A DNA stretch of 64,000 bases from Bacteroidota bacterium (GCA_026391435.1 JAPLEJ010000045.1:26575-90574); one strand, 5' to 3'; numbered from the stretch's first letter, positions 44,388-54,110 are shown. Made by a program: numbers and translations. The notes: generated from the letters alone by a model not told the origin.

Positions 44388-47300
44388 GTGAGACTAAAGT
44401 CATTAGAAATCAAAGGGTTCAAGAGCTTTGCTGACAAAACAATTGTAAGTTTTGATGAGGGTATAACAGGCATTATCGGACCAAATGGTTGTGGTAAAAG
44501 TAATATCATTGATAGCATAAGATGGGTGATAGGAGAGCAAAAAATTTCAGCGCTTCGAAGTGAAAATTTAGATTCTTTGGTTTTTAACGGAAGCAAAACC
44601 AGAAGTGCAAGTAGTATGGCTGAAGTAAGCTTGACTTTTGAGAATACTAAAAATTTATTACCAACAGAATTTAATAATGTTACGGTTACGCGTCGTTTTT
44701 ATAAAAACGGTGAAAGTGAGTATCGATTAAATGATGTGGCTTGTCGATTAAAAGACATCCACAATTTATTTATGGATACAGGGGTGAGCACAGATAGTTA
44801 TGCTATTATTGAATTAGGAATGGTGGATGATATTATCAAGGATAAAGATAATAGCCGTCGCAGAATGTTAGAGCAAGCTGCGGGCATCACCATTTATAAA
44901 ACTCGAAAAAAAGAAGCGAAAAATAAATTAGATGCAACCGAGCAGGATTTGGCAAGGATTGAGGATTTGTTATTTGAAATCAATAACCAACTCAAAACAC
45001 TAGAGAATCAAGCTAAAAAAGCAGAAAAATATTTTGAAATTAAAAAGGACTATAAGGATACAGCCATTGAATTAGCGAAGGCGGCCTTAGAAGGATTTAA
45101 TATTAGTTACAAGGAATTGAATGAGCAACAGGATGCTGAAGTAGATAAGAAGTTTGAATTGGAAGCGGCCATCGCCCTAGAAGAAGCTGGATTGGAGCAA
45201 GAAAGAGTCAGCTTTATCGAAAAGGAGAAAGGCTTGCAATCCATGCAACATGAATTCAATGATTTGTTGCAAAACCTACGTTCAAAAGAAAATGATAAAA
45301 ATTTAGCAGCACAACGCCTTGATTATTTAAATGACAAGGAAAAGTCTTTACAAGAATTTTTAGAAAGAGCTGAAGGCCAACTGAAAACTATTGGAGACTC
45401 CATTGAGTATACTAAATTACAAGTGGTTGATGAAGAAAAAATATTTGCAGATTTTAAAAATAGGGTAGAGCAATCTCAATTAGCTTTAACCAATAAGCGC
45501 ACCGATTTTGATGACCAAAGAGTGGTGCTTGATTCATTGCGTCAACAATACCAACAAATTCAACGCAATCAATTTGATGCGGAGAAAAAAGTAGCTGTGG
45601 CGGACACTTCTATACAAAATATCCAAAGGTCACAACATCAATTGGAGGAAGAGCAAGGACAAAGGTTAACTCAGATTGAATCAATTACTACTCAGTTATC
45701 TGAAAAAGAAGCCACCCTCGCTACCAATAAAGCGCATTTAGCTGATTTGCATAAACAACATGATATTGCAAAAGCGGGCATATTTGAAACACAGGAACAG
45801 TTAGAAAAATTAAGATCTCAATTAGCCGATGAAACAAGGGTGTTGGATGCTAAGAAAAACGAGTACGATTTATTGAAAAGTTTAGTGGACTCTATGGATG
45901 GCTATCCTGATAGCGTTAAATTTTTACATAAGAATACGGGCTGGAATCACAATGCGCCTATTTTATCAGATATTTTATATGTCAAAGAAGCGTATCGTGC
46001 TGCAGTAGAGAATGTATTAGAGCCGTATTTAAATTATTATGTTGTCAATAATTTACAAGAGGGTTTACAAGCCATTCAATTATTAGACGATAATAAAAAA
46101 GGGAAAGCTAATTTCTTTTTATTGGATCAATTACAGGGAGCCCAAGTGTCATCAGCGCCTGCTAATACCATTTCGGCTTTATCTGTATTAGAAGTAGATA
46201 GTAAATATGCTGCTTTGGCGAATCATTTATTAGGTAATGTATTTATTGCCGAAAATGAACAAGCCTTACAACAAAGTTTTGATGGCATCCTTTTAGAAAA
46301 AACAGGGAAGTATGTTAAGGGTAAGTATTCTTTAACAGGAGGAAGCGTAGGTATCTTTGAAGGTAAAAAAATTGGTCGTGCCAAAAATTTAGAAAAATTA
46401 TTGGAAGATATTCAATCACAAGAAAAAGTGGTTAATGAGTTAAAAGAAAAGATTCAAGCAAAACATAATTCGGTTTTAGAATTTAATGAGTTATTAAAGG
46501 AGAATGAAATTAGAGCGACAGATCAATTAGTTAATTCTTTAATTAATGATGTATTTGCGAATAAAAATAGATTAGAGAATTTACAATTAGCGCAAACATC
46601 AGCAAGTGCTAAGTTGGTAGATTTTGAAGAAAAATTGCAATTTGAACATACAGCCATTGCCGATACAAGGATTGCATTTGAGGCGTTGAATATATCCTTA
46701 CAGGAAACACAAGCTAAGTTAGAAGATATCGAATTAGCATACCAAGCTGCAGAGCAAGCTTATCACTTAGCATCGGGCGAATTCAATGAGATGAATTTGC
46801 AATTGACAAAACAACAAAGTAAAATAGAAGCATTACAACAAGAAGTGTTGTTTAAGGAGAATCAGTTGAATGATTTACATGCTCAAATACAAACCAATAG
46901 TGTTCAGTTAACCGAAGCGTCAGCTGCCATTATTGAGAGTCGTGAACAATTAGAAGCATTGCAAGCAGGTTTGGTAGAATCTATAAGAGTGAAAGAGGAG
47001 GAGGAGTTGAAATTAAATGAAGCAGATCAATCTTATTACAAATTAAGAAATGACCTTCAAGAAAAAGAAAGTGCATTAAGACACCAAGTGAAGTCGAAGG
47101 AATTGGTGGATCAATTGATCAATGAGATTAAGGATAAACTAAATAACCTAAAATTACAACTGGCAGGAACCAAAGAGCGTTTGAATGTAGAATTCAAAGT
47201 TGAATTAGAGGATATTTTAGATGAAGGTAGATTTACTGAAACCTCTTTGGATGAACTACAAGCCAATACCGACCGTATGAAAAAGCGCTTGGAAAATATG

Positions 47301-47906
47301 GGTGAGGTGAATCCAACCGCCATTGAAGCGTATACTGAAATGAAAAAGAGATATGATTTCATTTTAGAACAAAAGAATGACTTAGTAACTGCGAAGGAAA
47401 GTTTAATGTTAACCATTCAGGAAGTGGAAGCGACGGCTAATCAGGCATTTTTAGCCACTTACAATACAGCGAGAGAAAATTTCCAAAAGGTATTTAAAGC
47501 ATTGTTTACGGAGGAAGATTCTTGTGACTTGATATTGGTAGATCCTGATAATTTAGCAGAAACAGCGGTAGAGATTGTAGCCCGTCCTAAGGGTAAAAAA
47601 CCATCTTCAATTAGTCAGTTGAGTGGAGGGGAGCGTACCTTAACTGCAACGGCAATGTTGTTTGCTATTTATTTAATTAAGCCAGCTCCATTCTGTATTT
47701 TGGATGAGGTAGATGCGCCTTTGGATGATGCCAACGTTGGCAAGTTTACACAAATGATTAAAAAATTCAGTGATAACTCCCAATTTATTATTGTAACTCA
47801 TAATAAACAAACCATGAGTGCTGTTGATGTCATTTACGGAGTAACCATGCAAGAGCCAGGGGTAAGTAAATTAGTCCCTGTTGACTTTAGGAGTTTAAAC
47901 AATTAA
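44388..47906 (+). CDS. smc: Chromosome segregation/condensation ATPase SMC
   Basis: Organises the chromosome as a dimeric ring with ScpA/ScpB. The 1172-residue protein has the ATPase N-lobe (MRLKSLEIKGFKSFADKT; Walker A GPNGCGKSNI at about 32-41), the first coiled coil (about 170-500), the hinge (about 505-660, beginning at DGYPDSVKF with LTGGSVGIF near its end), the return coiled coil (about 670-1010) and the C-lobe with signature QLSGGERTL and Walker B CILDEVDAPLDDANV. The start is GTG at 44388, which gives the highly conserved MRLKSLEI N-terminus. Confidence 0.98.
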   Translation: MRLKSLEIKGFKSFADKTIVSFDEGITGIIGPNGCGKSNIIDSIRWVIGEQKISALRSENLDSLVFNGSKTRSASSMAEVSLTFENTKNLLPTEFNNVTVTRRFYKNGESEYRLNDVACRLKDIHNLFMDTGVSTDSYAIIELGMVDDIIKDKDNSRRRMLEQAAGITIYKTRKKEAKNKLDATEQDLARIEDLLFEINNQLKTLENQAKKAEKYFEIKKDYKDTAIELAKAALEGFNISYKELNEQQDAEVDKKFELEAAIALEEAGLEQERVSFIEKEKGLQSMQHEFNDLLQNLRSKENDKNLAAQRLDYLNDKEKSLQEFLERAEGQLKTIGDSIEYTKLQVVDEEKIFADFKNRVEQSQLALTNKRTDFDDQRVVLDSLRQQYQQIQRNQFDAEKKVAVADTSIQNIQRSQHQLEEEQGQRLTQIESITTQLSEKEATLATNKAHLADLHKQHDIAKAGIFETQEQLEKLRSQLADETRVLDAKKNEYDLLKSLVDSMDGYPDSVKFLHKNTGWNHNAPILSDILYVKEAYRAAVENVLEPYLNYYVVNNLQEGLQAIQLLDDNKKGKANFFLLDQLQGAQVSSAPANTISALSVLEVDSKYAALANHLLGNVFIAENEQALQQSFDGILLEKTGKYVKGKYSLTGGSVGIFEGKKIGRAKNLEKLLEDIQSQEKVVNELKEKIQAKHNSVLEFNELLKENEIRATDQLVNSLINDVFANKNRLENLQLAQTSASAKLVDFEEKLQFEHTAIADTRIAFEALNISLQETQAKLEDIELAYQAAEQAYHLASGEFNEMNLQLTKQQSKIEALQQEVLFKENQLNDLHAQIQTNSVQLTEASAAIIESREQLEALQAGLVESIRVKEEEELKLNEADQSYYKLRNDLQEKESALRHQVKSKELVDQLINEIKDKLNNLKLQLAGTKERLNVEFKVELEDILDEGRFTETSLDELQANTDRMKKRLENMGEVNPTAIEAYTEMKKRYDFILEQKNDLVTAKESLMLTIQEVEATANQAFLATYNTARENFQKVFKALFTEEDSCDLILVDPDNLAETAVEIVARPKGKKPSSISQLSGGERTLTATAMLFAIYLIKPAPFCILDEVDAPLDDANVGKFTQMIKKFSDNSQFIIVTHNKQTMSAVDVIYGVTMQEPGVSKLVPVDFRSLNN

Positions 47907-47925
47907 TTTTTTTAGAACCTAATAT

Positions 47926-47963
47926 AAAAGGGGTGCTTCATTATGATAGCGCCCCTTTTTTTT
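47926..47963 (+). terminator. Terminator after smc
   Basis: Stem AAAAGGGGTGCT with AGCGCCCCTTTT (one T-G wobble), loop of 10 bases, followed by T's; 20 bases after the smc stop. Confidence 0.85.
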
Positions 47964-47990
47964 AATAAAATTTAAAAATATTCATTTTAG

Positions 47991-48407
47991 TTGTTTAAGT
48001 CAGCCATCATATTATTTGTCACTTGTTTTTTATTGTACCTACCTTTTAGTCGACAACCTGATTATTTTGATAGTGAAACAGCTCCTGCGATTATTGAAAT
48101 AAAAGGGGATACAATAACAGCGCATTACAGTGAATTTGGTAAATCCTACTATTTAAAGTTGGAGACTGAAAAGTATAAAAATAAGGTTGGATCCAAAACC
48201 GAAGTGATTTATGAATTGAGTCACCCAGAAAAAGCGATTATAAACAAGGCTTGGGGATATTGGCTCATTCCAATGGAGTTGGCTTGGTCATTTGGCTTAT
48301 TTTCGGTTTTAATGGGCATTGCCTATGCAACGACACATCGTCCACATCCCACTGCATTAGATGAGCAGTTAAATTTTACAGAAGTCCCGAAAAAAAAGTA
48401 TGAGTAA
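47991..48407 (+). CDS. Small two-helix membrane protein, DUF3592-like
   Basis: A 138-residue protein with an N-terminal membrane helix (about 4-20), an extracytoplasmic beta region (about 25-75, GDTITAHYSEFGKSYYLKLE) and a second helix (about 90-112), followed by a short polar tail. The layout resembles DUF3592 proteins, but the match is loose. The start is TTG at 47991, because the preceding codon is a stop and no ATG or GTG occurs before the first helix. It is convergent with smpB. Confidence 0.55.
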   Translation: MFKSAIILFVTCFLLYLPFSRQPDYFDSETAPAIIEIKGDTITAHYSEFGKSYYLKLETEKYKNKVGSKTEVIYELSHPEKAIINKAWGYWLIPMELAWSFGLFSVLMGIAYATTHRPHPTALDEQLNFTEVPKKKYE

Positions 48408-48422
48408 TGGGGGAGGCAAATG

Positions 48423-48881
48423 CTATCGCTTAAGTAATCTTTTAATTTCCTTGTCGACATCTCTATTTTTAATGGTCTCTCTTTTGTCAAATTCTTTTTT
48501 ACCCTTGCCTACACCAATTTCTAATTTAGCATAGCGCTTTTCATTAAAAAAGATACGAAGTGGAATTATAGAGTATCCTTTTTCTTTTACTTTGGATTCT
48601 AATTTTTCTAATTCTCGTTTATTTAACAAAAGCTTACGATCATGTACTTCAATATGATTATTAGAATTACCGTGGGTATAAGCATTAATAAATAATCCCC
48701 TCACCCAAAGTGCGCCTTTGTCAAATATGCAAAAGGAATCATTAAAACTTACTTTGCCTTCACGAATCGATTTTACTTCGGTTCCAAGCAATACAATGCC
48801 AGCATCATACTTATCCTCGATATGATAGTTAAAATAGGCTTGCCTATTGTTAAGCTCGATTTGTTTGATCACTTTAGACAT
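48423..48881 (-). CDS. smpB: SsrA-binding protein
   Basis: Binds tmRNA and delivers it to stalled ribosomes in trans-translation. The 152-residue protein has the OB-fold blocks NRQAYFNYHIEDKYDAGIVL, GTEVKSIREGKVSFNDSF and LFINAYTHG, then LLLNKRELEKL and the basic C-terminal tail (KGKKEFDKRETIKNRDVDKE). The tmRNA gene itself is not in the window. Upstream on the minus strand seven T's directly precede the ATG and a GC-rich hairpin precedes those, so there is no Shine-Dalgarno sequence. Confidence 0.97.
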   Translation of the reverse strand: MSKVIKQIELNNRQAYFNYHIEDKYDAGIVLLGTEVKSIREGKVSFNDSFCIFDKGALWVRGLFINAYTHGNSNNHIEVHDRKLLLNKRELEKLESKVKEKGYSIIPLRIFFNEKRYAKLEIGVGKGKKEFDKRETIKNRDVDKEIKRLLKR

Positions 48882-48914
48882 AAAAAAATCCGACCCCGAG
48901 TACTCGGGATCGGA
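48882..48914 (-). terminator. GC-rich hairpin plus T7 abutting the smpB start codon
   Basis: Stem of 5 + 5 bp with one mismatch (48889-48900 with 48103 offset equivalents 48903-48914), loop GTAC region, then TTTTTTT (48888-48882) and the smpB ATG at 48881, all on the minus strand. It has the form of an intrinsic terminator for accD, located in the smpB leader. Confidence 0.75.
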
Positions 48915-48916
48915 GA

Positions 48917-48924
48917 CAAAAGTA
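48917..48924 (-). promoter_or_regulatory. Candidate -7 promoter box of smpB
   Basis: Reads TACTTTTG on the minus strand (TAnnTTTG). It lies 2 bases upstream of the terminator-like hairpin, so an mRNA started here would begin within the hairpin's first arm. Confidence 0.55.
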
Positions 48925-48975
48925 ATATAAGTATTCTGTTTTTGAATTAGAAAATTGAACTAAAGCCAAGACCCT

Positions 48976-49893
48976 CTAATTTCTAAAAAGAAAGACCACT
49001 TCGGAAAGTTTGTTTTTAAGCTCTTTACGATCAATGATGAAATCTAAAAATCCATGTTCTAATAAAAATTCACTCCTTTGAAAGCCAGGAGGTAAATCCT
49101 TCTTAATGGTTTCTTTGATGACCCTAGGGCCTGCAAATCCAATTAAAGCACCTGGTTCCGCTATATTAATATCACCCAACATGCCAAAGCTGGCCGAAAT
49201 ACCTCCAAATGTAGGATCGGTTAATAATGAGATAAAGGGCAATTTAGCATCGCTTAATTGTGATAATTTACCACTGGTTTTTGCTAATTGCATTAAACTA
49301 AAGGCACTTTCCATCATCCTTGCACCGCCACTTTTACTAATCACTAAATAAGGAAGATGATGCTCGATACAATAATCAATGGCGCGACTAAATTTTTCGC
49401 CCATGACACTTCCTAAAGAGCCACCAATAAATTCAAAGTCCATACAAGCCACCACAATAGATTCTCCATTTACTTTTCCCACAGCGACACGCATAGAATC
49501 CTTTAAATCGGTTTTGGCATGAATTTCGTCAAGTCGTTTTTGATAATTTTTTAAATCGGTAAAGTTAAGGGCGTCCTTACTTTTAATATTATCAAACAAT
49601 TCGGTGAATTGTGCTTCGTCAAATAAAATATCAAAATATTCATCACTGCCAATGCGATGATGAAAATTACATTTACTACAAATAAATAAATTTTCTTTTA
49701 GCTCCGAACTTGTACAAATATGATTACAAGAGGGGCATTTGGTCCACAAACCTTCTGGTGTCTCTTTCTTATCGGCAGTGGAAGTGGTAATTCCCTTGCG
49801 GATGCGTTTAAACCATCTGGCTTTTTTAGCCTCTGATCCAGTTGTTTCTTCTCCAGTTAAGTTTACTTCAATATCTTCTTCTCTGTTTTTCAT
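48976..49893 (-). CDS. accD: Acetyl-CoA carboxylase carboxyltransferase subunit beta
   Basis: Transfers carboxyl from biotin to acetyl-CoA to give malonyl-CoA, with AccA. The 305-residue protein has an N-terminal acidic extension (~50 residues), a four-Cys zinc ribbon (CPSC, then CSKC) and the crotonase-like core with [50 protein letters not shown] and [11 protein letters not shown]. The ATG at 49893 is chosen over a TTG two codons upstream. accA is not in the window. Confidence 0.97.
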   Translation of the reverse strand: MKNREEDIEVNLTGEETTGSEAKKARWFKRIRKGITTSTADKKETPEGLWTKCPSCNHICTSSELKENLFICSKCNFHHRIGSDEYFDILFDEAQFTELFDNIKSKDALNFTDLKNYQKRLDEIHAKTDLKDSMRVAVGKVNGESIVVACMDFEFIGGSLGSVMGEKFSRAIDYCIEHHLPYLVISKSGGARMMESAFSLMQLAKTSGKLSQLSDAKLPFISLLTDPTFGGISASFGMLGDINIAEPGALIGFAGPRVIKETIKKDLPPGFQRSEFLLEHGFLDFIIDRKELKNKLSEVVFLFRN

Positions 49894-49971
49894 TGGCAAC
49901 TATTTAAGTAATTAGTACATCGCTTTTTAGGCGAGGTACTAAGGCAATCGTTTTCGTCTTTATGAAGTTAT

Positions 49972-50012
49972 AAAAAAATAAACAGCCACCTCATTTTCAT
50001 TGGGGTGGCCGT
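49972..50012 (-). terminator. Terminator after fba
   Basis: A 9-bp stem with one wobble (49985-49993 with 50001-50009), loop of 7 bases, followed on the minus strand by a T-rich run (TATTTTTTTA). It separates fba from accD. Confidence 0.85.
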
Positions 50013-50025
50013 GTTAAAATTTTGT

Positions 50026-51093
50026 TTAAGCGTTTCGGTTAATACAGTTTAGGTCATTAAAGGCAACTTCTAAGCGCTGTATGAATGACTCTTCACCTTT
50101 TCTAAGCCAAACTCTTGGGTCGTAGAATTTTTTATTGGGCTTATCGGAACCATCTGGATTTCCTAATTGCGTTTGTAAGTAAGCCTCATTTTTTATGTAA
50201 TATTTTAAAATACCTTCCCAGAAAGCCCATTGTAAATCGGTATCCAAATTCATTTTGATAGCACCATATCCAATGGCTTCTCTAATTTGATTTTGTGGTG
50301 AACCAGAACCGCCATGAAATACAAAGTAAACTGGTTTAGGAGCTGTTTTTAAATGTTGCTCAATATATACTTGGCTATTGTTTAAAATGTCAGGTCTTAA
50401 TTCAACATTACCTGGACTATATACGCCATGTACATTTCCAAAAGCAGCTGCAACGGTAAACATATTACTTACTTTACTTAATTCAGTATAAGCATAAGCC
50501 ACATGTTCGGGCTGTGTATATAATTTATCATTTTCAACACCACTATTATCTACACCATCTTCCTCGCCACCTGTAACGCCTAATTCAATTTCAATACTCA
50601 TTCCTAATGGGGCCATTCTTTTAAAAAATTCAGCTGAAGTATGTATATTTTCTTCCAAAGGTTCTTCAGATAAATCCAACATATGCGAACTGAATAAAGG
50701 TTGCCCTTTTTCTTTGTTAAATTGTTCTCCTGCGTCTATTAAAGCACTAATCCATGGAAGCCATTTTTTGGAAGCGTGATCGGTATGCAATACAACAGGT
50801 ACATTATAAAATTTAGCTACTTGATGCACATGTAATGCACCTGCAATAGCACCTTGAATATTAGCCTGTAAATTATCATTGGGCATTCCCTTGCCTGCGA
50901 TAAATTGAGCACCACCATTAGAAAATTGGATGATAATAGGGGAGTTCACTTTTGCTGCAGTTTCGATGGCTGCATTAATCGTATCCGTTCCTGTTGTGTT
51001 TACTGCTGGAATTGCGAAATGGTTGTTTTTGGCATCATTGTACAAAGCCTCTAATTCCTTGCCAAATAAAACACCAGATGTGTACTTGCTCAT
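50026..51093 (-). CDS. fba: Class II fructose-bisphosphate aldolase
   Basis: Splits or forms fructose-1,6-bisphosphate in glycolysis and gluconeogenesis. The 355-residue zinc enzyme begins MSKYTSGVLFGKELEAL, has NHFAIPAVNTTGTDTINA, the catalytic/zinc block VVLHTDHASKKWLPW, SIEIELGVTGGEEDGVDN (zinc and catalytic acids), FGNVHGVYSPGNVELRP and the substrate-binding FVFHGGSGSP followed by GAIKMNLDTDLQWA. The length and GGEEDGV loop match the class IIA enzyme. The ATG at 51093 is chosen because an upstream TTG falls inside the -7 box. Confidence 0.97.
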   Translation of the reverse strand: MSKYTSGVLFGKELEALYNDAKNNHFAIPAVNTTGTDTINAAIETAAKVNSPIIIQFSNGGAQFIAGKGMPNDNLQANIQGAIAGALHVHQVAKFYNVPVVLHTDHASKKWLPWISALIDAGEQFNKEKGQPLFSSHMLDLSEEPLEENIHTSAEFFKRMAPLGMSIEIELGVTGGEEDGVDNSGVENDKLYTQPEHVAYAYTELSKVSNMFTVAAAFGNVHGVYSPGNVELRPDILNNSQVYIEQHLKTAPKPVYFVFHGGSGSPQNQIREAIGYGAIKMNLDTDLQWAFWEGILKYYIKNEAYLQTQLGNPDGSDKPNKKFYDPRVWLRKGEESFIQRLEVAFNDLNCINRNA

Positions 51094-51111
51094 AGTTAAA
51101 TTATTATGGTG

Positions 51112-51119
51112 CAAATATA
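51112..51119 (-). promoter_or_regulatory. -7 promoter box of fba
   Basis: Reads TATATTTG on the minus strand, 18 bases before the fba ATG. Confidence 0.65.
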
Positions 51120-51219
51120 CAAATTCTTGGCCAAACGGATGTTAGCCATATGCCCTTTTATACTAGATAAATAAGTGAGAAAATAAAAATTATGTAAAGC
51201 GTATAGACTATAAAGGGAC

Positions 51220-52194
51220 TTATAAAAACCCTTTACTTTTCATCCAATCGTCATTGTATACTTTACCTATATAACGACTACCATGATCATGAAAAATACA
51301 AACCACAATATCTGTCGGTTGTAATTTGTCTTTTAATTGTATTAACCCTTGTAAACAACTACCTGCACTATAGCCACAAAAAAGACCTTCTTCTTTTGCT
51401 AATCTACGCGTCATTAAGGCACCTTCTTTATCACTCACTTGCTCAAAATGATCAATCACCGTCATATCGTAATTTTCAGGAACAAAATCTTCACCAAAGC
51501 CCTCCGCAATATAAGGAGCTACTTTACTATGGTCTATTTCACCTGTTTTAAAATAATGGGTAAGTAAGGATCCTACTGGATCAATGGCCCATATTTTAAT
51601 ATTCGGATTTTTTTCTTTTAAAAATGTTGCAGTACCCGTGATGGTACCACCCGTTCCAGCAGTGCAAACTAGATGTGTAATTTTTCCTTCTGTTTGATTC
51701 CATAATTCAGGACCTGTGCTTTCATAATGAGCTTGTCTGTTTGCCAAATTATCATATTGATTTACAAAAAATGAATTGGGTATTTCATTGGCTAATCTTC
51801 GAGCCACAGAGTAATAACTTAAGGGATCCGTTGGTTCCACATTGGTAGGACATACAAACACTTCGGCGCCCATGGCACGTAAAATATCCATTTTTTCCTT
51901 ACTCTGTTTATCGGTGGTAGTGAAAATACATTTGTATCCTTTTACGATGGCAACTAAAGCTAAACCCATTCCAGTATTTCCACTAGTACACTCTATAATA
52001 GTTCCGCCTGGTTTTAAAGCGCCCGAAGCTTCGGCCATCTCAATCATCTTTAATGCCATTCTATCTTTAATAGAATTGCCAGGATTAAAATAATCTACTT
52101 TGGCTAGGATAGTAGCTGGAATTTGCGCTGTGATTTTATTAAGTCGAATCAAGGGCGTATTCCCAATTGTTTCAAGTATATTATTTAGCCACAT
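51220..52194 (-). CDS. PLP-dependent cysteine synthase / cystathionine beta-synthase
   Basis: A 324-residue fold-type II PLP enzyme making a C-S bond at the beta position of serine or O-acetylserine. ETIGNTPLIRLNKI is the N-terminal block, NPGNSIKDRMA holds the PLP lysine, TSGNTGMGLA binds the substrate carboxylate, TAGTGGTITGTA binds the PLP phosphate and GYSAGSCLQG carries the pyridine-ring Ser. The EGFGEDFVPENYD segment and KDRMALKMIE look more like cystathionine beta-synthase-type enzymes than CysK, but without the C-terminal CBS domains the choice is not certain. ATG 52194 is preferred over TTG 52209. Confidence 0.88.
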   Translation of the reverse strand: MWLNNILETIGNTPLIRLNKITAQIPATILAKVDYFNPGNSIKDRMALKMIEMAEASGALKPGGTIIECTSGNTGMGLALVAIVKGYKCIFTTTDKQSKEKMDILRAMGAEVFVCPTNVEPTDPLSYYSVARRLANEIPNSFFVNQYDNLANRQAHYESTGPELWNQTEGKITHLVCTAGTGGTITGTATFLKEKNPNIKIWAIDPVGSLLTHYFKTGEIDHSKVAPYIAEGFGEDFVPENYDMTVIDHFEQVSDKEGALMTRRLAKEEGLFCGYSAGSCLQGLIQLKDKLQPTDIVVCIFHDHGSRYIGKVYNDDWMKSKGFL

Positions 52195-52266
52195 AGAAAG
52201 ATAAATCAATGTTGATTGGGTGAAATTAGGTTAAAAACAAGGAAAACTAAAAGATGTTAGTAAATA

Positions 52267-53208
52267 CTAACTATTTGCAAAGTTGCTCGTAATAATATCG
52301 CAAAACTTTGATTCAACCATTTTTTCGGCTAATAAAATCAAGTTCATGAATGCTTTTGCATTACTAATACCATGCCCAATGAGGACAGGTTTATTGACAC
52401 CCAAAATAGGGATGCCTCCATAATTTTCAAAATGGTATCTACTAAAAAATGAATCATTGCCTAAATTTTGATGAACTGCTGCATCATACATGGCTTCGGC
52501 CGTTTTTAAAACAATATTTCCGGTAAAGCCATCGCAAACAATCACATCTGCTTTGAGATTAAATATATCACGACCTTCTACATTCCCAATAAAATTTAAA
52601 GCCGTATTTTGTTTTAATAAGGGATAAGTGGCTTGTGCTAATGCATTGCCCTTTCCTTCTTCTTCTCCCATATTCAATAAGGCCACTTTAGGATTAGCAA
52701 TATTTAAAATATGCTTTGCATATAAGTTTCCTAAAATTGCAAATTGATTTAATTGTTCTGGTTTACAATCTGCATTTAATCCTACATCCACCAAGATGCC
52801 AGTATAACCATCTAGTTTAGGAAGTAAGGAAGCAATAGTGGGCCTTAAGATGCCTGGAATTGGTTTTATACTAAACATGGAGCCTACTAACATAGCGCCC
52901 GTGTTGCCAGCGCTTAAAAAGGCGTCAATCTCGTCATCGGCTAATAACTTAAACCCTATGGAAATGGAAGAGTTGGGTTTTTCTTTTAATGCTTTGGTAG
53001 GATGTTCATGATACCCAATCACTTCTGGGGCATGAACAATATGTAAAAATGGTGACGAAAAACCATGATCCTGAAACAATTGTTTCAGTTGTGTTTCGTC
53101 ACCAATACAAAATAATTTATTTTGGTATTGAGATAGATATTGTTGTACGCCTTTAACAGCTTCTAATGGTGCAAAATCACCACCCATCATATCTATGCCG
53201 ATATTCAT
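52267..53208 (-). CDS. plsX: Phosphate acyltransferase
   Basis: Transfers acyl groups from acyl-ACP to phosphate, giving acyl-phosphate for phospholipid synthesis. The 313-residue protein starts with the signature MNIGIDMMGGDFAPLEAVKG and has FLSAGNTGAMLVGSMF, VCDGFTGNIVLKTAEAM and LIGHGISNAKAFMNLI. It follows rpmF by 10 bases on the same strand, the common DUF177-rpmF-plsX order of bacteria. The partner plsY is not in the window; fabH, often next, is not here either. Confidence 0.97.
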   Translation of the reverse strand: MNIGIDMMGGDFAPLEAVKGVQQYLSQYQNKLFCIGDETQLKQLFQDHGFSSPFLHIVHAPEVIGYHEHPTKALKEKPNSSISIGFKLLADDEIDAFLSAGNTGAMLVGSMFSIKPIPGILRPTIASLLPKLDGYTGILVDVGLNADCKPEQLNQFAILGNLYAKHILNIANPKVALLNMGEEEGKGNALAQATYPLLKQNTALNFIGNVEGRDIFNLKADVIVCDGFTGNIVLKTAEAMYDAAVHQNLGNDSFFSRYHFENYGGIPILGVNKPVLIGHGISNAKAFMNLILLAEKMVESKFCDIITSNFANS

Positions 53209-53218
53209 TTTATATGAA

Positions 53219-53413
53219 TTACGCTTTTAAAGGCGCTTTCTCAGATACTAATTTACCCTTATAATACAATTTACCTTCTTGTACATGAGCGCGATGACGA
53301 ACATGTATTTCACCTGTTGTACCATCTTTGCTTAAGGTAACTTCTTGTGCTACATAGTGAGTTCTTCTTTTAGCACTGCGTTGTTGTGAGTGTCTGCGTT
53401 TAGGATTAGGCAT
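53219..53413 (-). CDS. rpmF: 50S ribosomal protein L32
   Basis: A 64-residue basic ribosomal protein beginning MPNPKRRHSQQRSAKRRTHY, the invariant L32 N-terminus. The zinc-binding Cys of some L32 proteins are absent, so this is the Cys-less type. It sits between the DUF177 gene (65 bases upstream) and plsX (10 bases downstream). Confidence 0.97.
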   Translation of the reverse strand: MPNPKRRHSQQRSAKRRTHYVAQEVTLSKDGTTGEIHVRHRAHVQEGKLYYKGKLVSEKAPLKA

Positions 53414-53478
53414 CTCTTATGTTTTAATTATTTATATTTTATTTAATCGACTATTATACTATTTCAATTCTTCTTTTC

Positions 53479-54027
53479 TTATTCTCCTAAGTTTTTAAAC
53501 TTATCTAATCCCTTCCAAATATTATTGTTTGGAATTTCGTTGGGGTTAGATTGGAACTTTTTAAGTTGATCTAACACTTTTTGGTTGCAAGTGGATTCAC
53601 CTTTTTCGTTTTCCTTACAAATTTTTTGCAAGGGGATACTCAAATTAATGAATTCATAAATCCAGCTAGCTACTGAAAAATGACTTTCGTGTCGGTCAAT
53701 GTAGTAGATATCTGGATCCTCTTCATTGCTGTTCATGGCTTCGGGATCGTCTACTAATTTTACAATTAGGTTAAACTCATCCCAAAGTGAAACCGACAGT
53801 GGGTTCCCACAACGATCGCAAATGGTCTCTACCTTGCCATCCACATCAAAATGTAATTGCATAAAACCTTGGTGCTTATCTAATTTCAACTTCACCAATG
53901 TGTTACAATCACTAAAATCCTGAGGTCCAAAATTAATAAAGAACTTATCCTCGATACGGTATTCCAACTCGTGTAACCCGGGAATTAAACCCACAAATGC
54001 TATTTCGTAAGCCCTGTTTTGGTTCAT
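53479..54027 (-). CDS. DUF177 (YceD-like) protein
   Basis: A 182-residue member of the DUF177/YceD family, often linked to 23S rRNA accumulation or ribosome assembly. A Cys pair occurs in ICDRCGNPL (residues near 79-82) and a second in KICKENEKGESTCNQ, typical of the family. The ATG at 54027 (MNQNRAYEIAF) is chosen over an upstream TTG-type extension because a -7 box lies between. It leads the transcript rpmF-plsX, which co-orients ribosome and lipid genes as in many bacteria. Confidence 0.9.
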   Translation of the reverse strand: MNQNRAYEIAFVGLIPGLHELEYRIEDKFFINFGPQDFSDCNTLVKLKLDKHQGFMQLHFDVDGKVETICDRCGNPLSVSLWDEFNLIVKLVDDPEAMNSNEEDPDIYYIDRHESHFSVASWIYEFINLSIPLQKICKENEKGESTCNQKVLDQLKKFQSNPNEIPNNNIWKGLDKFKNLGE

Positions 54028-54047
54028 AACCGTACTTATAAGGGTGG

Positions 54048-54055
54048 CAAAGTTA
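54048..54055 (-). promoter_or_regulatory. -7 promoter box of the DUF177-rpmF-plsX operon
   Basis: Reads TAACTTTG on the minus strand, 20 bases before the ATG at 54027. Confidence 0.65.
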
Positions 54056-54110
54056 GTAAAAAGCAACCAAAAGACAAAGTTTATCCTAATTTTACGCTAC
54101 AATTAAAATC

